From the NCBI RefSeq assembly GCF_001468285.1, contig NZ_LNSB01000018.1:1-64000 (forward strand): a stretch of DNA of 64,000 nucleotides, given 5' to 3'. The notes below the pieces were generated by a model. It was not told the origin of the DNA. It made no database searches and saw nothing but the letters and a program-made list of their open reading frames with translations. A program made the position numbers and the translations under genes. Of this stretch, positions 7,611-17,330 are shown piece after piece. The stretch is from Sphingopyxis sp. HIX (GTDB taxonomy: Bacteria; Pseudomonadota; Alphaproteobacteria; Sphingomonadales; Sphingomonadaceae). The number at the start of each line of letters is the position of its first letter. Position 1 is the first letter of the stretch.

Positions 7611-8105
7611 ATGCACCGCACCGACCTCATCGCGATCGGCGAACTCGCCGCGCGCACCGGCGTCGCGGTGTCGGCGATCCGCTTCTATGAGGCCAGGGGC
7701 CTGCTCGAGGCGCTGCGCACCGGCGGGGGGCAGCGGCGCTTCCTGCGCGCCGACATCCGCCGCGTCTCCTTCATCCTGATCGCGCAGCAGATGGGATTGA
7801 GCCTCGAGGAAATCGCCGCCGAGCTCGCGCGGCTGCCCGCCGGACGGACGCCGAACGGCGCCGACTGGACGCGGATCAGCACGGGCCTTCGCGCGCGGAT
7901 CGACGCGCAGATGGCGGCGCTGATGCGCACGCGCGACCTGCTCGACCAATGCATCGGCTGCGGCTGCCTGAGCCTCAAGAAATGCGGGCTCTACAACGCG
8001 AGGGACAAGGCGGCGCAGCGCGGCGCGGGGCCGCGCTATCTGATCGGCGACCGCGCGGGCGAGATCGCCGAGGTCGACGCGGACGAACCCTTTTCACGCG
8101 CGTAA
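7611..8105 (+). CDS. soxR: Redox-sensing MerR-family activator SoxR
   Basis: SoxR carries a [2Fe-2S] cluster whose oxidation by redox-cycling compounds switches on transcription. The 164-residue protein has the MerR winged helix (IGELAARTGVAVSAIRFYEARGL), a dimerisation coiled coil and the diagnostic C-X2-C-X-C-X5-C cluster motif CIGCGCLSLKKC at about 114-125. Length agrees with SoxR. AGGAGCG precedes the ATG. Outside enteric bacteria SoxR usually controls small oxidoreductase and efflux genes directly, so the divergent VOC gene is the likeliest local target. The intergenic region holds TTGACG and a weak CTCAACTGAG dyad, but no convincing SoxR box. Confidence 0.94.
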   Translation: MHRTDLIAIGELAARTGVAVSAIRFYEARGLLEALRTGGGQRRFLRADIRRVSFILIAQQMGLSLEEIAAELARLPAGRTPNGADWTRISTGLRARIDAQMAALMRTRDLLDQCIGCGCLSLKKCGLYNARDKAAQRGAGPRYLIGDRAGEIAEVDADEPFSRA

Positions 8106-8116
8106 AAGGAGGAGCG

Positions 8117-8572
8117 TCAGCGGCAGGCGGCGCCCAGCCATTTGCCGCTGCTCGCGGTGACGACCTTTAGCGGGCGGCCGTTGCGGGTCCCGGTCGTGAC
8201 GCTGCGGGTGGTGTAGCCTTTGGCGTTGTACGTGCCCGTCGTGACGGTCTTCACCGGCGTCGGCAGGTCCTTGATCCGGCACAGCGACTGGCCGCGAATC
8301 TTGCCGGCTGCCAGTGTGTAGCTGCGCGATGAGCAGGTCGCGCCCGGCGCGTGGAGCAGGATCTGCGGCGTATCGGCCGCCTGCTTCGCGGTCAGGCAGC
8401 TGGTGCGCGGCGCGCGCGTGTCGGCGGCGCGGATCAGCGTTTCGGGGACGCCGGGGATGTCGGCGCTGACCAGCTGGGTCACATGCGTCCACTTGCCCGC
8501 CTGCGGGCCCGGCGCACTCGCCGCCGCGGCGCCCGCGAAGGCGAGCGGGATGAGGAGGGCCGCGCCGTGCAT
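8117..8572 (-). CDS. DUF3617 family secreted protein
   Basis: A 151-residue protein with an N-terminal signal peptide (MHGAALLIPLAFAGAAAASA) followed by the DUF3617 pattern: GKWTHVTQL, a CLT...A segment, two cysteines in the middle, and TGTYNAKGYTTRSVT near the end. DUF3617 proteins are abundant in sphingomonads and have no known activity; four cysteines suggest disulfides in the periplasm. The start at 8572 gives a clean signal peptide six bases before the monooxygenase stop codon, so both probably share a message. It converges on soxR with an 11-base gap. Confidence 0.85.
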   Translation of the reverse strand: MHGAALLIPLAFAGAAAASAPGPQAGKWTHVTQLVSADIPGVPETLIRAADTRAPRTSCLTAKQAADTPQILLHAPGATCSSRSYTLAAGKIRGQSLCRIKDLPTPVKTVTTGTYNAKGYTTRSVTTGTRNGRPLKVVTASSGKWLGAACR

Positions 8573-8577
8573 AGGGG

Positions 8578-8868
8578 TCAGACCGCGGGCAGGCTCTCGA
8601 TCTCGGGCGCGCCGGCGAGGCACGGGCCGAGCTTGGCGCCGAGGGTGCGGAAATGGTCCGACGCGCGGTGCGCTTGGACCGCCGCGTCATCGTCATAACA
8701 TTCGAGCACCTTGTAGACGCCCGTCTCGTTGGTGCGGAACAGCTTGTAATAGCTGTTGCCGGGCTCGTTCGCGCGGACCGCGGGGGCGAGCTCGGCGAAG
8801 ACGCCCTCGAATTCGGCTTCCTTGCCGGGCTGGACGCGCAAGGTCGCGATGACGCCGATGCCGCTCAT
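8578..8868 (-). CDS. Antibiotic biosynthesis monooxygenase-like (ABM/YgiN) protein
   Basis: A 96-residue dimeric alpha/beta-barrel protein: VIATLRVQPGKEAEFEGVF, an EPGNSYYKLFRTNE segment, the YKVLECYDDDAAVQAHRASDHF helix and the L..LP tail are the usual landmarks. Members include quinol monooxygenase YgiN and cofactor-free oxygenases; many are uncharacterised. The exact substrate is unknown. It directly precedes the DUF3617 gene (five-base gap). Confidence 0.85.
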   Translation of the reverse strand: MSGIGVIATLRVQPGKEAEFEGVFAELAPAVRANEPGNSYYKLFRTNETGVYKVLECYDDDAAVQAHRASDHFRTLGAKLGPCLAGAPEIESLPAV

Positions 8869-8902
8869 GTCTTTTCTCCTTCGATCAGGTTTGTGAGGCC
8901 GC

Positions 8903-9480
8903 CTAGTCTACCAAGACGCCAGAACTTTCCCTTTTCAATCCGTCGGCAGCACATTGGGAAAGGCGCGACATTGCATCTTTCGAACCCGCCAACGGGAATG
9001 ATCGCAGTTTTAGGCCATCGGCGTCGACCGAGAAACCGCTCGTCGATGACCAACTCGACAGGAAATTCGCGATATGCTCCTTGTTCCAACGAGCGACGAT
9101 CAGCGAAACACCCACGTCTTCGACGTGATTAATGACTGCATTCTCGCTGGACCAACGATTATGCTTGCCATTTCCTTGGAGTTTGAGGGCGAGATCAACC
9201 CTTGCGCCGTCCGGTTTTGCCAATCTTATCCAGCTTGGATCGAACAGAAACAACGAAATTTGGTCGGTTTTCCAGTTGAGCACGACGTGGACTGCGGCGT
9301 CGCCATCATAGTTGGTCGAAGCGACGCAAAATCCATCGTCCGGCACAACCGACCACAACACTCTGGGTCCAATCTGCGGCTGTGCCGAGATGGCGACAGG
9401 CCGCAGAAGGGATAGAGCCGCGAACAGAATGATCACCGCACGCCAAGCCTTTGGAATCCAACGGCCGCCTGCTGTGGTCA

Positions 9481-9481
<1 letters not shown>
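8903..9481 (-). CDS. Hypothetical secreted protein of atypical base composition
   Basis: I do not recognise this 192-residue protein. It has a positively charged start and a hydrophobic signal segment (VIILFAALSLLRPVAISA), then a soluble body with three cysteines and a segment of beta-strand character (VVLNWKTDQISLFLFD). The start at 9481 overlaps the thiolase stop as TGATG, suggesting translational coupling. Its GC content is visibly lower than in every neighbour and rare codons are frequent, which suggests acquisition by transfer or relaxed codon selection. Nothing in the flanks marks a mobile element. Confidence 0.7.
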
Positions 9482-10659
<1,178 letters not shown>

Positions 10660-10721
10660 GTCGATATTCCTTCTGCTTGGATCCGGTTGTCTTTTCGGGG
10701 GAGGTCGGCCGGATTATCCTG

Positions 10722-11180
10722 TCAAACGAAGAACTGGCTGATCCATTCGGCGATCAGCGCGGGCTTGTCCTCGCCCTCGATCTCGATCGTCACCTCGTTG
10801 GTCTGCTGCCACTGACCGGGGCGCTTTTCGTCGAGTTCGAGCAATTTGATGTGGCTGCGCACGCGCTTGCCCGAGCGGACGGGGGCGAGGAAGCGAACCT
10901 TGTTGCCGCCATAGTTGACGCCCATCTTGACGCCCGCAATCTTCGGGCCGTCGGTCTTCTGACCGAGCATCGGGATCAGCGACAGGGTGAGGAAGCCGTG
11001 CGCGATGGTGCCGCCGAAGGGGGTGAGCTTGGCCTTTTCCTCGTCGATATGGATGAACTGATGATCGCCCGTTGCGTCGGCGAACTTGTTGATCATGTCC
11101 TGGTCGACGAGCACCCATTCCGACGTGCCGATCGTTTCACCGACCCTGGTCTGCAGTTCCTGCGGCGTGATCGAGGCCAT
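10722..11180 (-). CDS. MaoC family (R)-specific enoyl-CoA hydratase
   Basis: A 152-residue hot-dog fold protein. The hydratase-2 catalytic dyad is visible in FADATGDHQFIHID (Asp and His), followed by TIAHGFLTLSLIPML, the usual family strand. Such enzymes hydrate trans-2-enoyl-CoA to (R)-3-hydroxyacyl-CoA and can link beta-oxidation to PHA synthesis. The ATG at 11180 has GGAGGGG about eight bases upstream, better placed than for upstream Mets at 11186 or 11195. It precedes the thiolase by 62 bases. Confidence 0.9.
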   Translation of the reverse strand: MASITPQELQTRVGETIGTSEWVLVDQDMINKFADATGDHQFIHIDEEKAKLTPFGGTIAHGFLTLSLIPMLGQKTDGPKIAGVKMGVNYGGNKVRFLAPVRSGKRVRSHIKLLELDEKRPGQWQQTNEVTIEIEGEDKPALIAEWISQFFV

Positions 11181-11272
11181 AGCCATCCCCTCCATTGCTG
11201 TTCGGGGCGCGTTCTAGGCCTGTCTTGCGGCCTTGCACAAGGGCCAAGCCCTGTGCCCGCGCCGCCGTAGCG

Positions 11273-12481
11273 TCAGGATGCCGCACCGCCGCGCGGTGCG
11301 CGCGCCTTGGGCTTGGGGGACTCGGGATAGGGCATAACCGGCGTGCCGTCGGGGGCGGCGGTGAAGCTGGTCTGGGTCGGATAGGCGAAGTCGTAACCCG
11401 CCTTGGTCATCGCGTCGAAGACGCGGATCGCGACGTCGGTGCGCGCCGCGGTGACGACCTCATAATCCTCGCTGAACACGTCGAAGAGCAGCTCGAAATC
11501 GAGGCTCGACGCGTTGAACATGACGAAGCTCGACCGTATGAATTCGTGCCCCGCGGCCTCGACCTGTTCGTGGAGCAGGTCGGGCAGCGCGCGCAGCTTC
11601 TCGGGCGCCGTCTGATAGACGACGCCCAGCATGAAGGTGACGCGGCGGCGCTGGAGATGCGCAAAATTGGTGATCTCCTTCGCCAGCAAATTGGTGTTGG
11701 AGATGATCAACTGTTCGCCGTTGACCGAGCGCAGGCGCGTGCTCTTGAGCCCGATGCGCTCGACCGTCGCGGTGCTGGTGTCGTATTTGATCGTCTGCCC
11801 GACGCGGAACGGACGGTCGAAGATGATCGAGAGCGAGGCGAAGAGGTCGGAGAAGATGCCCTGCGCGGCAAGGCCGATCGCTATGCCCCCGATGCCGAGG
11901 CCCGCGATCAGGCCGGTGACATTGACCCCCATATTGTCGAGGATGACGATGCCCGCGATCGCGAACAATGCGACGCTGATCAGCAGGCGGATGATGCCCA
12001 TCGCGTTCGACAGCGTCTCGTTATTGCCCTCGGCGGCGCGGCGCTGGATCAGGCCGAGCACGATCTCGCGCGCCCAGATCGCGACCTGCATCACCACCGC
12101 GATGGTGAAGACGAACTGGATGATCTGCAGGATCAGCGCGGGCGGATTGGCATAGCCCGCGACGAGGCGGATCGCGACGATCGCGATCACGAAGGACTTG
12201 GTCTTGTGGATCACGCGGCCGGCGATGTGGCTGATCGTGAACTCGCCATCGGCCGACTGCGCGTGGCGCAGCGCGATGCCGCGCAGCAGCGACAGCAGAA
12301 AATAGATGATGAGGCCCGCGCCCACCGCGATGCCGATCTGCAGCCAGTGGCTGTTGATCCACGCGATGCTGGCGTCCCACCAGTAGCGCAAATCGTCGAG
12401 CGGGTTGGTCGCGGCGGCTTCGGTCGCGGGGGCCGCCTTGGTGGCAGCGCTCTTGGCGGCGGTCATCAGGGAGAAGGTCAC
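11273..12481 (-). CDS. Small-conductance mechanosensitive channel, MscS family
   Basis: A 402-residue inner-membrane channel that opens under membrane tension and protects from osmotic downshock. The N-terminal 60 residues are Ala/Thr-rich. Membrane helices follow at roughly 50-75, 90-110, 125-145 and 160-185, then the pore helix and the MscS signature GLGIGGIAIGLAAQ, followed by DRPFRVGQTI, which begins the beta domain. The C-terminus is Pro/Lys-rich. GTG at 12481 is chosen because AAAAGGATAG precedes it; an ATG five codons later is possible. It follows topoisomerase IB by 18 bases. Confidence 0.92.
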   Translation of the reverse strand: MTFSLMTAAKSAATKAAPATEAAATNPLDDLRYWWDASIAWINSHWLQIGIAVGAGLIIYFLLSLLRGIALRHAQSADGEFTISHIAGRVIHKTKSFVIAIVAIRLVAGYANPPALILQIIQFVFTIAVVMQVAIWAREIVLGLIQRRAAEGNNETLSNAMGIIRLLISVALFAIAGIVILDNMGVNVTGLIAGLGIGGIAIGLAAQGIFSDLFASLSIIFDRPFRVGQTIKYDTSTATVERIGLKSTRLRSVNGEQLIISNTNLLAKEITNFAHLQRRRVTFMLGVVYQTAPEKLRALPDLLHEQVEAAGHEFIRSSFVMFNASSLDFELLFDVFSEDYEVVTAARTDVAIRVFDAMTKAGYDFAYPTQTSFTAAPDGTPVMPYPESPKPKARAPRGGAAS

Positions 12482-12499
12482 GTCTATCCTTTTGGTCGG

Positions 12500-13510
12500 T
12501 CAGGCGGAGCGGAGCAGTTCGGCCGCGTCGGGCGTCTGCTCCAGATAGGCGAGGAATCCGCGTTCGACACGCGAAAGATATCGGGTCGCGCGCGGCAACT
12601 GGCCGATGGCCTCGGCAAAGTCGCCGCGCTCCTGCGCCGCGGCGATCATCGCGGGGTGGACATAGGCCTTGCGCGCGATCGCGGGGGTGTTGCCGAGATG
12701 GTCGGCGACATGCTGGAGCAATTGCTTGAGCGTTGGGGGCTCCTTGGCGTCGTAGAGAAAGGCGAAGGCCTCGACGCTCGCCGACCAGGTGCGGAAATGC
12801 TTGGCGCTGAAGGCGTCGCCCATCGCATCGCGGATATAGGCGTTCACCTCGTCCGACCCCACCGCGCAATAATCGCCATCGTCCTCATACTGGAAGAGAT
12901 GCTGGCCGGGCAGGTCCTGCAGCCGGCGGACGAGCGTGGTCAGGCTGCGGTCGCTGATCACCACCTCGCGCTTCGCGCCGCCCTTGGCGCGATAGTTGAG
13001 GCGGAGCGACTTGCCCGTCAGCCTGGCGTGGCGGCGGCGCAGGGTGGTCGCGCCGAAGCTGTTGTTCGCCGCGGCATATTCCTCGTTGCCGACGCGCAGC
13101 GCGGCGAGGTCGAGCAGGCGCACCACCGCGCCGACGACGCGTTCCTGACAGAGCGTGCGGCGGCCGAGATCCTCCTCGAGCCGCGCGCGGAGCAGGGGCA
13201 GCGCATGGCCGAAGGCCGCGCAGCGGTCATATTTGTCGGCCTCCTGCGCGAGGCGGAAGTCGGGGTGATAGCGATATTGCTTGCGCCCGCGCGCATCGTA
13301 GCCGGTCGCGAGGATATGACCGTTGGGCGCGGGGCAATACCAGGCGTCTTCGTACGCCGGGGGCAGGGCGATGGCGTTGAGGCGCCGGATTTCGGCAGCG
13401 TCGCGGATGAGCTTGCCCTTGGCGTCGCGGTAGCGCCAGCCGTCGCCCGTGCGCTCGCGGCCGATGCCGGGCAGGCTGTCGTCGACATGGATGAGGCGGG
13501 CTGCGGTCAT
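12500..13510 (-). CDS. DNA topoisomerase IB (poxvirus type)
   Basis: Relaxes supercoiled DNA by forming a 3'-phosphotyrosyl intermediate. The 336-residue protein shows the bacterial TopIB layout: N-terminal beta domain with YRDAKGKLI and IALPPAYEDAWYCP, the GRKQYRYHPDF segment, the catalytic region RVGNEEYAAANNSFG, LTGKSLRLNYRAKGG, KHFRTWSASV, and the active-site tyrosine near 283 in ARKAYVHPAM. These enzymes occur in many alphaproteobacteria as accessory topoisomerases. It is the first gene of a same-strand run with mscS. Confidence 0.93.
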   Translation of the reverse strand: MTAARLIHVDDSLPGIGRERTGDGWRYRDAKGKLIRDAAEIRRLNAIALPPAYEDAWYCPAPNGHILATGYDARGRKQYRYHPDFRLAQEADKYDRCAAFGHALPLLRARLEEDLGRRTLCQERVVGAVVRLLDLAALRVGNEEYAAANNSFGATTLRRRHARLTGKSLRLNYRAKGGAKREVVISDRSLTTLVRRLQDLPGQHLFQYEDDGDYCAVGSDEVNAYIRDAMGDAFSAKHFRTWSASVEAFAFLYDAKEPPTLKQLLQHVADHLGNTPAIARKAYVHPAMIAAAQERGDFAEAIGQLPRATRYLSRVERGFLAYLEQTPDAAELLRSA

Positions 13511-13551
13511 GGGGGCATAAAGTTTCGGGGGGCGGGATGGTTCCCCCCGCC

Positions 13552-13629
13552 CGTCATCCCGGCGAAGGCCGGGATCTCGCCGTGGCGTCCTTGTTTGCCG
13601 ATGAGATCCCGGCCTTCGCCGGGATGACG
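13552..13629. repeat. Perfect 27-bp inverted repeat (REP-like)
   Basis: Arms at 13552-13578 and 13603-13629, beginning CGTCATCCCGGCGAAGGCC and ending in the exact complement, are identical over all 27 bases with a 24-base loop. Each arm is itself nearly palindromic around GGCGAAGGCC. It lies between the topoisomerase IB start and the O-ligase stop. It looks like a dispersed extragenic palindrome of the sphingomonad type. Confidence 0.85.
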
Positions 13630-13635
13630 ATCAGC

Positions 13636-15024
13636 TTAAGACGGCGTGCCAGCTATCGCCGGATGCCGCGCGGGGACCTGCGCCGGGCGCGCGGTGAGCG
13701 GGCGCCAGCCGGCCTCGCGCTCGCGGCGGCGCACGTAAGTGGAAAGGCCCATCTGCAGCGCGAGCATCATGTAGATGAAGGGCTGGAAGGCTATGCCGAC
13801 GAAGAGCGAGCCGATGAGATAGGTGATATGTCCGTGCTGGAGCGCGGTCGCGAGCGGGGCGATCCATTGCTCCTCGGCGCGGCGCGTCTTGAGATAGCGG
13901 CGCCGCAGCCGCTCCATCTGGATCAGGCCGGTGAGGTGGAGCAGCAGCCAGAGCGTCAGCCCCGGGTAGCCCTGTTCGCCGAGCATCTCGAAATAGCTCG
14001 AATGATAGGCGCGCGATTTTTCCTCATAGACCGTCGGCACGGCTTCCTGCGGCTTGTTCGGGTCATAGGCGCTCGCCGCCTTTTCGACGCGGACATGGTT
14101 CTGGATATAGGCCTCGAACCCGCCGCCGAAGGGATTTTCCTTCGCATATTCCCAGGTCCACGCCCACACCGCGACGCGCGTCGAGGCCGACTGGTCGGCC
14201 TTATGGTCGCGGATCGTCTCCATGCGCTCGGTGAAGCTCTGCGGCAGGAAGGGGATCGACGCGATGGCGAGCAGCCCCGCGCCCGCCATATAGAGGAAGC
14301 GGTGCTTGACCGCACGCAGCGACAGCACCGCGAGCACCGCGATGCAGACGAGCCCGGTGCGCGCCTGCGTGCCGATCGGCAGCAGCGCACAGGCGAAGAC
14401 GAGCGCGAAGCAGAAGATCGAGACGCGCCAGTCGGGCGGGAAGATCGTGCCGTGGTTGCGATACCAGAGGATCAGCGGGATGATCGAGATGCCCACCGCC
14501 GACATGATCGAGCCTTCGTAGAGGCCGTAATTTTCGTTGAGCAGCAGCTGGAGCGTGCCGTAGCCGCCGCCGCCCGCCGCTGTCTTGATCCCGCCCGCGA
14601 TCGCGATCGCCGCGGCCGAGAGCAGCATGGTGACGATGAGCGCCTCGATGCGCAGCTTGGTACGCAGCGTCAGCGGCAGGAAGATCGCCCAGACGAGCGC
14701 CTTCCACACCCAGCTCCATTTGTCCGCCGCCTCGACCGGGAAATCGGCGTTCACCGTCGTCATCCAGCAATAGAGCAACAGCGCGACGAGCAGGAATTGC
14801 CGGCTCGACCACCTGGTATCGCGCTTGTCGTCGACCGCGAGCCAGCCGACGATCGCCAGCCCGAAGACGATCAGCGAGATCGGGATCGAGTTGATCAGGA
14901 AGTAGGAGAGCCGCTGCGGCGCGACGATGTCGATGTAGCAGAAGCAGAGCACGAACAGGAACGGCTTGCGAAAGCCGATCCCGATGAAGGCAAAGAGAAA
15001 GGCGACAAAGGCGATGTCACGCAT
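13636..15024 (-). CDS. Probable O-glycosylation ligase, exosortase A-associated (O-antigen ligase family)
   Basis: A 462-residue membrane protein with around ten hydrophobic helices and a large periplasmic loop, resembling WaaL/O-antigen ligases and most like the exosortase-A-associated group: MRDIAFVAFLFAFIGIGFRKP start, YIDIVAPQRLSYF, a GTQARTG segment and the YHSSYFEMLGEQGYPGL loop. These ligases are thought to transfer glycans to PEP-CTERM-sorted proteins or to assemble exopolysaccharide. Its ATG overlaps the stop of a 52-residue gene upstream. The divergent glycosyltransferase belongs to the same exosortase-A system, but no exosortase or PEP-CTERM gene is seen here. Confidence 0.85.
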   Translation of the reverse strand: MRDIAFVAFLFAFIGIGFRKPFLFVLCFCYIDIVAPQRLSYFLINSIPISLIVFGLAIVGWLAVDDKRDTRWSSRQFLLVALLLYCWMTTVNADFPVEAADKWSWVWKALVWAIFLPLTLRTKLRIEALIVTMLLSAAAIAIAGGIKTAAGGGGYGTLQLLLNENYGLYEGSIMSAVGISIIPLILWYRNHGTIFPPDWRVSIFCFALVFACALLPIGTQARTGLVCIAVLAVLSLRAVKHRFLYMAGAGLLAIASIPFLPQSFTERMETIRDHKADQSASTRVAVWAWTWEYAKENPFGGGFEAYIQNHVRVEKAASAYDPNKPQEAVPTVYEEKSRAYHSSYFEMLGEQGYPGLTLWLLLHLTGLIQMERLRRRYLKTRRAEEQWIAPLATALQHGHITYLIGSLFVGIAFQPFIYMMLALQMGLSTYVRRREREAGWRPLTARPAQVPARHPAIAGTPS

Positions 15025-15175
15025 CGCCCTGTTCCTTTTTGGCCGCTTCCTCCTGGCGCCGCTGCCACAGCATGCGCGGGCTGACCTCGCGGTCGAGGTC
15101 GTCGCGGTAAAGCAGGCGCCACAGGGCGATCGCCAGCAGCACGTGCGTGAGCCCGATGGAGAAATTGTCGACCAT
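15017..15175 (-). CDS. Small membrane protein (52 aa) coupled to the O-ligase
   Basis: Below usual length cut-offs. The frame starts MVDNFSIGLTHVLLAIALWR, contains one hydrophobic stretch at about residues 7-22, then a charged helix rich in Arg, Glu and Lys ending KKEQGDA. The last codons overlap the ligase start in the arrangement ATGCGTGA, which implies translational coupling. Its G/C-biased third positions fit real coding. There is no strong ribosome site. It could be a membrane chaperone or regulator of the ligase; I know no family for it. Confidence 0.6.
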   Translation of the reverse strand: MVDNFSIGLTHVLLAIALWRLLYRDDLDREVSPRMLWQRRQEEAAKKEQGDA

Positions 15176-15241
15176 GGGCAGGGGCCTAGCCTATCGGGGT
15201 TGACGGCGCGTTAAGGCTTGTGTGCCATATGCGCACAGGCC

Positions 15242-16465
15242 ATGACCCGCATTCTCCACGTCCTCGACCACAGCCTGCCCACGCACAGCGGCTATACCTT
15301 CCGCACCCGCGCGCTGATGAAGGCGCAGGTCGCGAAGGGCTGGCAGGTCGCCGGCGTCACCGGGGTGCGCCACCCCGAAGCGGGCCCGGACGGCGAGATC
15401 GTCGACGGCCTCACCTTCTATCGCACCCCGCCGATCGCACCCGCGCGATCGCCGATCCGCGAGTGGCGCGAGATCGGCGCGCTCGCGGCGCGGATCGAGG
15501 CGCTGGTGAAGGACTGGCAGCCCGACCTGCTCCACGCGCATTCGCCGGTGCTCGACGCGATGGCGGCGCTGCGCGTCGGCAAGCGGCTCGGCATTCCGGT
15601 GCTCTACGAGATCCGCGCCTTCTGGGAGGATGCGGCGGTCGGCAACGGCACGGGGCGCGAGGGGAGCGCCAAATATTTCCTGACGCGCCAGCTCGAGACG
15701 CATGCGGTCAAGTCGGCCGATGCGGTCGCGGTGATCTGCGAGGGGCTGCGCGGCGACCTGATCACGCGCGGGGTCGATCCCGCCAAGATCGTCGTCTCGC
15801 CCAACGGCGTCGACCTCGAGCTGTTCGGCGATCCGCCGCCGCGCGACGCGGCGCTGGCGGCACAGCTCGGCCTGCAAGACGGTGATGCGGTGATCGGCTT
15901 CATCGGCAGCTATTATGACTATGAGGGCATCGACGACCTGATCGCCGCGATGCCCGCGCTGGTCGCGGCGCAGCCCGCGGCGCAGCTGCTGCTTGTCGGC
16001 GGCGGGCCGATGGAGGCGGCGCTCAAGGCACAGGCCGCGGCCTCGCCCGTCGCGCCCCGCATCCATTTCGTCGGCCGTGTGCCGCACAGCCAGGTCGAGC
16101 GCTATTATTCGCTGATCGATATCCTCGCCTATCCGCGCAAGAAGATGCGGCTGACCGACCTCGTCACGCCGCTGAAGCCGCTGGAAGCGATGGCGCAGGG
16201 CAAGCTGGTCGCGGCGTCGGACGTCGGCGGGCACCGCGAGCTGATCGAGGACGGCGTCACCGGCACCTTGTTCGCGCCCGACGACCCCGCGGCGATCGCC
16301 GCCGCGCTCGCGAAATTGCTCGGCGAACGCGACATGTGGAGCGAACGTCGCCGGACCGCACGTATTTTCGTCGAAAAACATCGTAACTGGTCGTCAAACA
16401 TTTTACGTTACGAACCCGTTTACCAGCGACTGCTCGGCAGCGACCCCGGGTCGCTCGCCGCCTGA
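15242..16465 (+). CDS. Exosortase A-associated glycosyltransferase (GT4)
   Basis: The 407-residue protein opens MTRILHVLDHSLPTHSGYTFRTRAL, the hallmark of the glycosyltransferase family that accompanies exosortase A systems. It has a GT-B fold: an N-terminal acceptor domain, the ISPNGVDLELF-type loop (VVSPNGVDLELFG), and the donor domain with LLLVGGGP, HFVGRVPH and the E-X7-E region around KPLEAMAQGKLV. It adds a sugar to a lipid-linked or secreted glycan, using an NDP-sugar that is not predictable. The start at 15242 is chosen to match the family N-terminus. It is divergent from the ligase operon, 66 bases from the small-protein start. Confidence 0.88.
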   Translation: MTRILHVLDHSLPTHSGYTFRTRALMKAQVAKGWQVAGVTGVRHPEAGPDGEIVDGLTFYRTPPIAPARSPIREWREIGALAARIEALVKDWQPDLLHAHSPVLDAMAALRVGKRLGIPVLYEIRAFWEDAAVGNGTGREGSAKYFLTRQLETHAVKSADAVAVICEGLRGDLITRGVDPAKIVVSPNGVDLELFGDPPPRDAALAAQLGLQDGDAVIGFIGSYYDYEGIDDLIAAMPALVAAQPAAQLLLVGGGPMEAALKAQAAASPVAPRIHFVGRVPHSQVERYYSLIDILAYPRKKMRLTDLVTPLKPLEAMAQGKLVAASDVGGHRELIEDGVTGTLFAPDDPAAIAAALAKLLGERDMWSERRRTARIFVEKHRNWSSNILRYEPVYQRLLGSDPGSLAA

Positions 16466-16484
16466 CGCGACAGGTTTGGACGAT

Positions 16485-17330
16485 ATGGACGAGACACGCG
16501 AAAAATCGGTACGGGATGTCGCTGCGGCGCTGTGGCGCGGGCTGCGCCCGGCGGTGCCGGCGGTGATCGGCGCTGCGGCGCTGACCTTCCTCTTCGCCGC
16601 GGTGATGCCGCTCGCCTGGGTCGCCGCGATCAGCTGGAACCTCTATCTCGACCGCCTGTCCGACCTGTTCGTGCCGCCGGTCGGCAATGGCGGGCGGCTC
16701 GCGCTCGCGATCGGCATGACGGCGGTCGCCGCGCTGCTTGCGGGGCTGATCGCGCTCGTGCTTGCCAAGCCCGCCGTGAAGGGCAATGGCGCGATGAACC
16801 GCCGCGTCGCCGCGCGGGCCAAGAAACAGGCCGACGCCGAAGCCGCGCTGCCGCGCCGCCGCGCCGACATGCACCCCGACGATGCGCCGCGCCCGCCGAT
16901 CCGCGCCGGCCGCGACCTGCCCGAAGGCGGGCTCGGGCCGCTGGTGGCGCCGGCGACGATCGACGCCGGCGACGAACTCGACCTGGCCGAAATGGGCATG
17001 GCGATCGCCGACGACGAAGCCGACGAGCTGGTGCTCGCCGACCTCGCGCCGGTCGATTTTGAAGAGGGCAGCGCCGACGCCCCCTGGCTCCAGCCCGCCG
17101 AGCTGTCGGGGCCGGTCATGCCCGATCCCGCCGACAACAGCCTCGGCGCCATGGTCGCGCGCTTCGAGGCGGGGCTCGCGCAGCGCCGCCGCACGGCGGC
17201 CGCGGCGCCCGCGACCCCGGCGCTGCCGACCGCCGTTCCCGCGAACGAGGACAGCGAGCCCGCGATCGACTTCGCGCTCGAAGCGGCGCTGAGCACGCTG
17301 CAGCGCATGACGCACCGCGCGGTGGGTTAA
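16485..17330 (+). CDS. Hypothetical membrane protein with acidic tail
   Basis: Not recognised. The 281-residue product has two hydrophobic helices (about 27-48 and 68-95), a short basic segment KKQADAEAALPRRR, then a long low-complexity cytoplasmic or periplasmic tail rich in Asp, Glu, Ala and Pro, ending with a predicted helix LEAALSTLQRMTHRAV. ATG at 16485 is preferred over a TTG three codons earlier. It starts 19 bases after the glycosyltransferase stop, so it is probably in the same transcript, and overlaps the convergent gene at its 3' end by four bases. Confidence 0.72.
   Translation: MDETREKSVRDVAAALWRGLRPAVPAVIGAAALTFLFAAVMPLAWVAAISWNLYLDRLSDLFVPPVGNGGRLALAIGMTAVAALLAGLIALVLAKPAVKGNGAMNRRVAARAKKQADAEAALPRRRADMHPDDAPRPPIRAGRDLPEGGLGPLVAPATIDAGDELDLAEMGMAIADDEADELVLADLAPVDFEEGSADAPWLQPAELSGPVMPDPADNSLGAMVARFEAGLAQRRRTAAAAPATPALPTAVPANEDSEPAIDFALEAALSTLQRMTHRAVG

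Noticed and set aside
11195-13627. 810-codon plus-strand frame over MscS and topoisomerase IB
   Set aside because: Both minus-strand genes are clear families; the frame is a high-GC shadow.
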